The notes under the pieces were generated by a model that saw only the letters and a list, made by a program, of their open reading frames with translations, did not search any database and was not told where the DNA came from. From NCBI GenBank assembly GCA_907163375.1, contig CAJQUW010009057.1, forward strand, positions 62,001 through 126,000: a stretch of 64,000 bases of DNA, given 5' to 3'. Below are positions 12,101 to 24,100 of this stretch, in pieces (the first letter of the stretch is position 1; every line of letters begins with the position of its first letter). Both the position numbers and the translations under genes were made by a program. This DNA comes from Prostheceraeus crozeri (taxonomy: Eukaryota > Platyhelminthes > Polycladida > Euryleptidae).

Positions 12101-15100
12101 CTTCAGTACATAAGTAATGTATTATGTCAGCCATGGCAGATTTTCAAAACGTACGAAACCGATCTTCTGTATATTGCAAACTCAGTTCCTTGCATGACTA
12201 CATTCAAAATCAGTAAACAAGCCAGAATTCACATACACTGCATGTCTTCAACTTGGCGGTTTGGGATTGTTTTGTTTGGGACACGTGTTAATCAGTCGAA
12301 GATTTCGCTGATTTGCGAGATGAAATCTTAGGCCTCCTAAGTTAAATTGATATAAACCATTGTGGCACGACTCTTTACACTGCACTTTGTCATTTCACCA
12401 CGCTTCCTGATGTCTTGTGCCCAAGAAAAATAATCGCACTTGCAAGAAATTGCAAGAAATTTTCACTTGCAAGAGAAAAGGCGTTACACAAAGGAAAATA
12501 TGACATGCATTAAAAACATCGGCTTTTATCAGAAATGAGAAATGTCGGATTTACATCAGGGAATGCAGCATGTTTTTTACAGAGATGATCGCATAGGATC
12601 AGATATCTCTGGTATGATGGCTTTTTGTAATCGTAAGTGGTTTTCTTGTCATTTATCTGTGATGATGCTCTTTTTGTTTTGGTAGGCTTATTTTGACAGG
12701 TGTTTGTGTTCGACCTCTCGAAAAACTTTTCAAGCATTTTCGAGTGAATTTGTTTCAATCGCTGTATCGATTAGTTGAATTCTAAGTTTAGGAAAATTGG
12801 TTTACAGCAATTACCCCTTCAATTCGGAAGGGAAACCTTCATATCGATTAATCAGCTTTCCAAGTGCAAGCTGCTTCTCATAGAGAATCATGCATGCTCG
12901 TGGGAAAGCAGGTTTTTGCTTGGTCCAAAATTTCAAAAAATTATTGATCTGCTAGGTATTATCTTGAAGTTATTTTTAAATAAGCATTGATTTTCCTTTA
13001 GGTGACTGCTATCAGATATCGTACACTGTAGATAATGAATCTTTAAAATGCCACAATTTTGCCTCGACAAATATGTCAACCCTGGGGTTACCTTCTTCGT
13101 TTTGACTTTCACTACTTGAAATTTGGCCCAAAATCCATACTAAAATTTGGAACTTTTCTTGCAATTATCATAGTAGGCTCCGTTTCAATTCCTCAAACCA
13201 TCCAAAAAAATCCTCAATTTTTCTCATAGAATAATCACAGGCCACGGTGTGCCCAAATGGGTCGGATTACCAAAAAAATTCACTAAACAAACAGTTATCA
13301 TTTTCTGTTAGAGAGCACTATTCTGAGATTTTTAAGACCAAAGCGAAAATATTTCATCGAGGGATTTTGATTTTAGAGCAATTTTTCGTTTTTTCTATAT
13401 TGAGCTCTAATTAATGACACAACAATACAAGAGGAGCTATCGAAAAAAAATTCACTAAACAAACGGTTGCCATTTTATGTTATAGAAAAATATTCTGAAA
13501 TTTTTAAGACCAAAATGAACATTTTTCATCGAGGGATTTCGATTTTATGGTCATTATTTGTTTTTTTATATTATAATTTCCCATAATTAATGGGAAAAAT
13601 TTCTCATGAAAATACTGAAGAAATCACTACGCAAAAGATTGCCATTTTCTGCCATTTCATTTCATGTGAAAATGTTGCATCTGGTTTGAAGCGTCCATTG
13701 TGATTCACAAAAGTATAGAAATCTAAAACAATGACTCTCATTTGTTTACTACGATGTGTGTACAACGGACTGTTTCATTTCGTGCAATGTTGAAGATATA
13801 CATCTGCCGTTCTATGGAGGAGTAAGCGCGCGGATAAAAATCAATTTCTATGGTTTGTGCAGATTGAAATCGTAATGCACAGCTGTCGCGACCAGAGGTC
13901 GCCTTGTGCGCGCCCACCCTTATCTGTGCATTGTATCGTTGCGAGCGCGCTATCATATTTTGATTCCAGTCATTAATTAATCGGTCGGAACAACAATAGC
14001 AAATTGACGTCTAAGTGAACACTTGTCACGAGCATGAGACGGTTCAGGATAAGTGCTGTTTCCTAATTGATTTGTGTATTACGAATGACGCACAATCTAA
14101 TTTGCTTGTTTCACATGTTACATGAAAGTTCTTTAACGTCTTGTTTCACCAGCAGTACTTAATAGGTAAGTCAAAATTTCTAACTTTATCAGAACGGTCA
14201 TTTTGTAAATGCATGTACATGTATAGGCTATCATACATTGTTTCAGATCAAATGCCTCCCGTCAGGACTCATGAGCAAAACCGAAAACTCGTCTGCCTTA
14301 TCTGTTTCAACAAGGCCAAGACAATGCAAAATATAACGAAAGCCCTGCACGAACTTATCCAGAAGCATGTACTTCAAGGATATGACCCGGTCGACAGTCG
14401 TCTTCCATCTGTTCTCTGTGGAACTTGCCGATCTGCAATACTGAAAATGGAGAAAGAGCAGTCTACGATACCATTAGAAATTTACGACCACTCCAAAGTT
14501 GCTGCACAAGCTCCCAGAACTAGACTTAGGGCACAACAGGAGACAGAATGAACATGTGATTGTAAGGTCTGTGAAATAGCCCGGTCGACTATACATCATG
14601 ATGGAGGATTGAAGAAGCGCAGAGTTGGACGACCTCTAAACGACGAAAATTTCCAAACACATCATTTCAAGCCAAAAGCGATACGTATCTGTTCATTCTG
14701 CCTATCTGAACTCATGCCCGGAAAAAGTCACGTTTGCACAAGAAATACCAGAAATACAAACATAAGAGAACTTGGCAATTAATTCTTCACCGAAGGTAAA
14801 ATCTTTGCAATAGAATGTCCATGCCATTATACAACTGTACCTAATACACGATTATTTTTCAGGCAATGGAAAAGGCAATGTCAAGGGTAATAAGATCTCA
14901 AATGAATGCATCCAGTGATGACTCCCGAATCCAATTGGCCACTTCTTCACGTTCGCCCTTATACCTACAACCAAGCAATGACGACATTCGTCGTCAGGAT
15001 TATTCTTCTGTTGGAGCTCTTACAGCAAGGAACATGAGTGAGATTCAAAAGAACCTGAACCTTAGTGTAAGAAAAACACACAAACTTGGAAGGTGTTTGC

Positions 15101-18100
15101 GAGAGAATGCGTTGGGTTCTGATGGTGTTGACAGAAATTTGAGAAGAAAGCTATTCGAACAAGATCACCAACTGGATGATTTCTTCGAAAATGAGGATAT
15201 TACGCATGTGAAACTATCAAAAGATAACATTGTTGAAAATGCAACATATCCTACAACAATCTGCAACGACACCCAATCCTTAATTGATAAAGTTATCGCT
15301 GAAAGAAATCTACCAGCAGACGATGCTTTGGTCAGAGTGGGAATCGATGGAGGGGGAGGGTTCCTCAAGATCTGTGTGTCCATCTCTGATATTCACAATC
15401 AGCATTCAACATCAACAAACTTCAAGGATTCAGGTGTAAAGCGAATATTCATCGTGGCAATAACTCCCAATGTACAAGAAAATTCTCAATTGCAAGAAGC
15501 TCTGGAACGCTGTGGGTCTCCACAAATTGAAAAGACCATTTACAATTGCTAGCGATCTGAAGCTATGCAACATCTTACTTGGGATCATGGCTCATGGCAG
15601 GAAACATCCTTGCTGTTGGTGTTCATGTGAAAAAGAACGGTTGCATGAATTGGGTGAACTGAGAACGATAGGTACTATGAAAAAGGATTTCTGGAACTAC
15701 TACGACGACGGAAGCAGAGCGAAGAATTTTAGCAACGTCGTTCACCCATCAATTCTTCAAGGTGGAGATGATGAACTGGTATTGGAGAAGGTGCCTCCAC
15801 CCGAGCTCCACCTTCTAACAGGTCCATTCAACAAATTGTATGCAACACTTCTGGAGAAATGGCCAGGAGCTGTCAACTGCCTCAAGCAGTGCCATGTTGA
15901 GCGAGATCCACTACATGGTGGCAGTTTTAGCGGAAATGCTTCCCGAAAATTGCTGAAGAACGTGGATATCCTGGCATCGATATGTCCATTGAATTGCTTG
16001 CCATTGGTTGCGGCAATGCGAAGTTTTAACAGAGTCGTTGAAGCTTGTTATGGACTTTCTGTTTCGTCAAATCTGGATAAATTGGTGGACGATTTCAAGA
16101 CGAAGTATCTTGATCTTCATATTGCTGTCACACCCAAGGTACATGCATTTTTTTCATGTACCACAATTTTGCAAGCGAATGGGGCGTGGCTTGGCTCCGC
16201 ATAGTGAGCAGACATCTGAGTCGCTCCATCACGACTTCGACCTAACATGGCAAAACTACAAGGTGCCGGACAGACATCCGATTTACGGAGAAAGACTGCT
16301 AGCAGCTGTTCGAGCTTACAACAGCAGAAATCTGTAGCACTTGAATCTGATCATTGTTGCATATTATCAATACATAGTTCATGTATTCTACACTGATTTT
16401 TTTGTTGGTTTCCGTTTTAGGCTTATTTTGAGCAATAAGCGTAATAGAATAGAATAGAAAAACGATATAAGAAAGAAATTGCAACATGCATAATACATGT
16501 ACATGTATATTAGGTGGGCCTAATCAAAAATAGGAGTAGCCTATATATAAGCCTATAGATTAAACTGATACAAAGTAAAAGGTCTACACATATAATATGG
16601 TACAAGCTGTATTGCAGATGCTAAAACCAGATTACTGTATAGTAAAAATGAAATCATCAGTCTCTCAGAAACAACTGAAATCCTTTTTGCCATGAGTTGG
16701 AGCCAATATATAAAAACCTAAAATAACCATAAAATCAAAACTTCTCGATGAATAATGCTTCTTTTGGTCTGAAAAACTCAGTTCATTTTTCTATGGCAGA
16801 AAATGGCAATCTTTTGCGTAGTGATTTCTTCAGTATTTTCATGAGAAATTTTTCCCATTAATTATGGGAAATTATAATATAAAAAAACAAATAATGACCA
16901 TAAAATCGAAATCCCTCGATGAAAAATGTTCATTTTGGTCTTAAAAATTTCAGAATATTTTTCTATAACATAAAATGGCAACCGTTTGTTTAGTGAATTT
17001 TTTTTCGATAGCTCCTCTTGTATTGTTGTGTCATTAATTAGAGCTCAATATAGAAAAAACGAAAAATTGCTCTAAAATCAAAATCCCTCGATGAAATATT
17101 TTCGCTTTGGTCTTAAAAATCTCAGAATAGTGCTCTCTAACAGAAAATGATAACTGTTTGTTTAGTGAATTTTTTTGGTAATCCGACCCAGTGAACAGAG
17201 AAAATTGTCTCGTTCGAGTTCGAATACTTTGATGCAGAGTCACCAACATTAAACGAGTAAACATCTACCTTGTTGCTAATAATGAGCATCTTATTTGCCT
17301 GAAAGGAAAACTTGTTTCGTCGCTTAATATTTTTTGAAAAATCACAATGCGCACAGTCACTTAAATAACTGCTACAAGCTCTTCAGTGTTTGAATTGAAA
17401 GTAAATGGCGATACAGTGAGTTGTCCACCGGACAGAGGCAGAACGGTAGCAGTTTTTCAATAAATATGATTACATAAATAGAATGATGACTGTTCTTAGC
17501 GATGGTAAGAAATTTGTTATTGATATCATATAACAGTGATATAACCCCAAAACTTGAGGAAGTTAATTCGTAATGCTGCCTCGAAATTTACCATAGAAGA
17601 TACTTCTGAATTTATAAATTGCATTAGAACCTATGTCGTTCTATCTGTGTTGCTGCGCCTAGCCGTTTGTCTTCCAACTCGACTTTGCACATCTAGTTTG
17701 AAGATTTTAACATTACTTTTATAATCATATAAGAATTTGATGTCAGTCGTGGTTGTGTGTATTATACATCTGATAGTTGATTGCGGTACATAATCAATTC
17801 GAAATTAAATGGCCATGGCATAGATTGCTCAAATGCTCATGCTTACATTAAATGTAGGTCATTGTTAGTGAGTAAGTAGGGTTGTCAGCCGATATTTCAC
17901 TTGTCATTTTTCTATGAAAGTCGTTTATATACCTCAAATTCCAAATTAGACGGCCTTAATTGCATGATTAACACTAGGATGGCTGAAAAGTCGAAATCGA
18001 CTTTTCGCTGACTAATGCTAAAAATTCTCAGTATTTCGAAATATGATCTATGATCCTAACACATATGTAAATTAATTATTTTAGTTAAAGTACTTTGGGC

Positions 18101-21100
18101 TATTTGCACTTTCCTTGTAATTATTGTTGTTACGCAATGCCGTGACTATATACCTAGATTGGCGAAAAAGTAGATATCGACTGTACCAATGATATGTATT
18201 CGTCAAACGATATTATTGACTCCCTATTGACACAATCTATGACCCTTTGGTTCTTTCTGTCCGCATGAGACAGAATAAGATTCTGCTTAGCAGCTTGATA
18301 TCACTTCAGCGCGTCAATAGAGGTCGGATTGTCAGATATCTATGTTCTCTGTAGGGAGTGAACAATAGCATTGATATCTGATCTCTGTGAGCGTGTCATG
18401 CAAGCGAAGCACACTGCGATTTCATTCTGACTGTTGTGCTTGTCATGGCCACGAGTTCTCGGCGGAGGCGGCTTGCCGCAGTGGATGTAGCCGAAATGGT
18501 AGTTGACTCTGGGAGTGAAATATCAGATAATGAAGACGAACCATCAGTTCCACAATCTTATGAGTCAAGTGAAGAAGATTTCGTGTCCGAAGATGAAGAT
18601 TTTGATGCAGCTACAAGGGAAGACAGCCTTATTGGACGGGATGGTACTAAGTGGACTAGAATGAAGAGATCTCTCAACGTCGGTCGCATCTCTGCGCATA
18701 ATGTGTTTAGTGCCCATCCTGGTGTACCGACGTCGTGTAGGCATCAAGCTGCGAAATCAGAGTATCAGGCCTGGAAGCTGATTATCAGTGAATCTATCCT
18801 ACGAAAAAGTTCTGCAACATACTGTCGAGGAGGGTCAACGATGTGACACTAATTTCCTGCTTGATTTATGTGAATTAGAAGCTTTTATAAGCTTGACTTA
18901 CCTACGTGGTGTCTATGGATTGAATCATCCACTTGATTTTCTATACAATCTAATGTTTTCCATCAAACTATGGCGCGCGATAGATATAAGCAAATTCTCC
19001 GATATCTTCGTTTTGATGACAAGCCCAACAGAAGACCAAGAAGTGCTGATAAATTCGCTCCAATTCGTGAAGTATTTGATTTTTTCTCCGGAAATTGCCA
19101 ATCATCTTACATTCCGGAATATTCATTGACTTTGGATGAGCAGGTCCTGCCGCTGAAAACTCGTTTTGGTTTCATTGTTTTTATGCCCAATAAGCCTGAT
19201 AAATATGGCATTAAATTTTGGATTTTGTGCGAAGTCAACTCGAAGTATTTTGTACACATAATACTTTATTTGGGTGCTCAAGAGAAGGCCGAACGAGGTG
19301 ATTTACCTTTGGCAGAGCATGTTATTATGAAGATTTCGCAGCCAATCATTGGAAAAGGTTACAACATCACCATGGATAACTTTTTTTACGTCACTCACTG
19401 CTGCAGTAAAGCTAAAGGAGAAAAGGACGACAATTGTGGGCACAATTCGAAAAAATAGAAGAGTTGAGCAGTGAAATGGTTTCTGTGAAGAAAAATCTGC
19501 CCTTCAATAGTGAGTTCTTCTACGATGAAGCTTCTGGCACTACATTTGTGAATTACCAATGTAAAAAGGGCAAAAACGTATGTCTATTGTCTACGATGCA
19601 TTCATCTCCCACAATTGATGCCACCACAGAGAAGAAAAAGCCCGCCATCATTCTTTCATACAACAAGGATAAAGTCGGTGTTGACTGCTTTGACATGATG
19701 TCTAAACAGCTTTCTACTCATTGTCCCTGTTTCCGATGGCCTGTTGCAGTGTAGAACAATATGCACAAATCGCAGCACAAAATGAACAAATTGCAGCCGT
19801 AATTGCTTGGATTGTCTTCAAGAAAGTGACCCGTGAGGCTATTTCTCGACGTCAGTTCATCTTGAATCTGTGCAAGCAGCTGTCGGAGGACTATCGTCAA
19901 GAGAGGCAACAAACACCTTCGTGTACTTTAGATATTCCAGATGATGTGATGCCTCACAGACGTCAATGTCAATCTGCTAGAGAATGCAAAAATATGACAG
20001 TCACAATTTGCAAAGTCTGTTTGAAACCTACGTGTGGCTCCTGCAGCAAGACCAATTCAAATCGAATTACCATCTGTACATGCAAAAACTGCTAGTTTCT
20101 TTTCAATTTCCTAATTGACATGGTGCGCGGTCTTTGCCACACTTGATTTCTTTTGTCAAATACAAAAATTGTTTCAGATCAATTTTCTTTTTATTCCTAT
20201 GCTATTTGGGGAAATTTGCTTCAAACTTAGTAAAGAGAAACCGACATATAATAATGCACTTCAAATGGTACGAAATACATAGGAAACGTGATGTAGTAGG
20301 CCTAAAGTAGGCCCATCACAGGAATATTGATCTCAGTACATTGCAGTGACAACAGAAAACCGTCAAATTTGGAAAAGGCATGTGCTTGCAGGTAGTGGAC
20401 CCAAGCTACGTTGATTTGGAGGCAAAATAATGCGAAAAGTCGCTTTCGACTTCTCCGCCATCCTAGGTATATAAATCTTCAGCCATCCTAGTGTTAAGGC
20501 CGTCTAATATGCTATGTAATGCCATTGAGGTAGGAGCATTTCACCGTCCATCTTCGCATTCCCAGTGAAAATGGCATTGAGGTGATTCCTATGGTTCACA
20601 ATTTGGACACGTAGATATCTACAATTTTGCATGCTTTAATGTTCTGAGCTGCATGGGTTATGTACAAAACTGTCACAGATTTGATACTTTCGAATTTTTG
20701 ATGTCATAGATTTTAGGTTCAGTAACAATGCATAATTTATTACCTTTCAAATGATCAGGCTAAATCGTCTGACGCTACGCGTAGGCATAGACTTCTAAAT
20801 TTCTCTGAACAGATAAGTCTATGGCGTAGGCTGTCATTTGAAAGGTAATACGTATATCTTCATTGGACACTGCCTTCTGTTGTCTACCGTCGTGATATGC
20901 GAGATTGCAAGTAAGCCTCCTAATCAATAAAATAAGAAAATATGCGACGTAAAAGTTGGTTTGCCTCTGCACAACTCAACGTTTAGCGGCTCATATTTTC
21001 ATTAAATAACTCTAAATAAGGATCTGATGAAGGATCAGCTATAATGTGGCTGGACCGGTGAAAAAGATTCCGCCGATTCTGTCAAAGTTCAAAATTTATT

Positions 21101-24100
21101 GGAAGGTCTTACATCCACTGGTCCGTTATTGGATTGTTATTGCAACTAATCATTAAGTCTGTGTTTATCTTTGTGAACTGGCAACCCTGGTTGTCAGACA
21201 GTTAGCTATATTGGCATTCATAAACATGCAAATCTCCAAAAGAATAATTTACATGGAAAGGCTTGGTCATTGATAATGCTGGTAACTGCGCATTTAGTAG
21301 AATTCCAGGAATTGACATCGGTTTTCAAAATAGTTCAACAATAGAATCACATTTCCGATATGATGCCGGTCGTTATCTCGTCTATTCGCATGATGCAAGC
21401 TGAGGTACCAGTGTTTAAATCAGTATTCGTCCACGTCGCTTCTTTTGAAGTGAGACGCTCATTGTAGAGCAGTTACGGCGTGGATGGCAAACACATTCTC
21501 ATGTCTAAGAATAGATAGGCCAAAGCTCGAGATGAGAATGAGACAACGTTGCTTAATTTCAGACAGCTTGGTCATCTATGAATATTTCATGAACGGTTTT
21601 GATTCCGAGAAATTGGTCATTGTTAGTAAAATGAAAATTCTATTTATGTCAGCCGCTCAGGCGCCTGATTCATAGCCTACTTTCATGGACCTGACTCGTG
21701 TTCTTGGCATTCATTTTAGTCTGACGTAATTAATCCATGAATTGCTTGTTTGCTTTCATCTCAGCAACAAGAGACATTGAGGAATAGACTGTGAAAAGAA
21801 GTTAGATCTTCTATGTCCTATGCCAAAAGAGGAATAGTAAAAGCGATGGACAAACAAGCAAGAGGTCGAAGAAAGACGTTCCAACGCCGATGGCAGTAAC
21901 GAAAACTTGAGAATGGCAAAACAGCACAAACGACATGGCAAATACACATTTGATCTAACATCGATGCTTGAGAGAAGATGGAATTCCGAACGTGAAGTTA
22001 AAGAAACGTTTGGAAGAGTGGAACAGGTGCGCGTCTGTCCTCCTGAATCAAGAAAATGATTGGTATGGGAATTTGACACCAAACAGCAAAGTCGAGGGAC
22101 GACGTGAAGAAGTGAAACCAGAAGAGATCACCATAGTGGTAAAAGAAACGAAGAAAGGCAAGGCAGCCGGACCAACAGGCTTAAATGCAGAGATGATAAG
22201 AACATGTGGACAACGTGCTGAAGATGTATTGAGGAACGAAGTGAAAAAAGTATTTAGTGGATAGAAAATGCCAGACGAATGGGGGAAAGTCTGCTCATTC
22301 CTTCATTCAAAGGCAAAGGAAATTCCCTCTCGTGCAAATTACCGATCTGTGAAACCATTGGAACATGGCATGAAAGCAGCCGAAGCGATATTCGAGAGAC
22401 GACGAAGAAAAACTACCACCTTAGAAGGCAAACAATTCGGTTTCTGCTAAGGTAGAGGAACAGCAGATGCTATCTTCATAGTGCGACAATTAATGGAAAA
22501 GTATAGGGCTAGGTCGTAGTCTATGCAGCTATTATTCGTTGATCTTGAAAAAGCATGCGAAAGAATCCGACAAATACCGGGATTTAGGGATTTTAAAAAA
22601 CAATCCAGGGATTCGGGATCCCGAAATATTCCCTGGATCCCGGGATTTCGAAACAAGCATCTCTACAGCATATTTGAAGGAAATAAAATTGCATTCTGAT
22701 GATCCTATTATGTTGATTTACCACATATACTTCGTGCAATCTGATTCGAATGGTCCACCGTGTAATACATTCTCGCTATAGCTCATACGTTGAACGTCTG
22801 TGGTTCCTCTTTCAATTGTTCAATTTAGAGGACAATGCAAATAATTTAAGTTCACAGAATTGTTCAAATCTGCTGTTGAGTATTTCTTGTAAGTATATTG
22901 TTTACTTCCTACCGAATTACGACAAAATTATTTGCATATTATAAATCAAAAAGGGTTGTTGATTCTCTAAGAGCACCAGTTACTGTTGAATGACAAGAGG
23001 GTATTATTACATCCGAGCCGAGACCATCTATGTGTTACTGAAGTTCGGTTCGATTTGCTAGTTTGTCTGATTCTTCTTCACATTCGTAATTGAATCTTTC
23101 ATTATTGCAAATTCTAAGCTGTACGTAATTTGACGATCAGATTTTGTTTTATGCTGGTTGTGATCTATAATTCGATTTTTTCCGATATAGGAATCGCAGT
23201 CAATTTTCGTTTGTCATCTTATGCTCAATATGACTATCATTCAACTACATGCACATTTCTCCTTAGTTAATCGTTAAAAAGAAAGTGAAAAAAGTAATTT
23301 CTGTTAAATGATTAATTTATTTGATCGTTAAATAACTTGTACACGTTTGCGCACACATAACGCACATTGCATGGCAGTACGATAACGAATCAATAATAGA
23401 GTACTATTAAAATAATAAAGTAAATACAATAACAGTTGTTCGATTTGAGAATGCCAGTATCAGAGGAGGGATGCGGATGTTTCGAATATTTTCATAGCTA
23501 TAAAATAAAATTCCAAATTCATTTCATCTATTTTTTCAGATCATTTCCAACAGTCATTGTGAATTGGATGTTGCCAAATTTGATTATCTAGCTCGAGATG
23601 GTAAAATGTTAGGAACATTTTCTCTAGAAAGCGCCACTGATCTGCAGCGCCTCATTCGCCTGACTACGGTATATGAAGGAGAAGACGGACATTATCATCT
23701 TGCCTGGAGGAGTATAGCAGCAATGACAGTCGTGAACGTTTTTCAAGTGCGGCACAGACTTCACAGGGTCGCATACAAACACAAGAACAGTGTGGCTGTG
23801 GAGCTGATGCTGTCAGATGCTCTCAAGGAAGCAGATGGCGTTTTCGAGTTCTCATCCGGATATCGTAGTGACGGAAACGGCGGCTGGAGTTTGGATGTAC
23901 CAAAATATATCTGCTGGACTGATCACGTTCTTTGGCAGATTCTCTACTCCACAGATAAAGCATTGGAAAAAAGTCGAAAAATCTTAGAGCGTCTGATGTG
24001 GCGTGAACTATATTCCATTCTCGGAAAAGTAAGTGACAGTCTCTATTGATAATGCAATTCCGGAAATAGATCATGGTGCCTTTCATAGTTTTGTGCAAGC

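Larger units (their letters stand above)
13258..17190 (+). mobile_element. RAG1-related DNA transposon with 398-bp terminal inverted repeats
   Basis: The left arm 13258-13655 and right arm 16793-17190 are both 398 bp, nearly identical and inverted. The outer end is tgggtcggattacc. Between them lies a plus-strand transposase gene (14252-16337). The arms contain two tandem subrepeats of about 180 bp, and a third, more diverged one lies inside the right arm only. No target-site duplication was clear. The gene resembles RAG1 in layout (see its entry). Aplysia N-RAG-TP (published as carrying a RAG1 N-terminus-like protein) is the closest described element known to me. Confidence 0.75.

Noticed and set aside
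13243-13255. A true RAG recombination signal (heptamer plus nonamer)
   Set aside because: Only a heptamer-like string is present on one side. No A-rich nonamer at 12 or 23 bases was found and the right end lacks it.
21760-22565. Possible host gene in the 23-kb intron
   Set aside because: The frame matches LINE RT fingers and contains stops.
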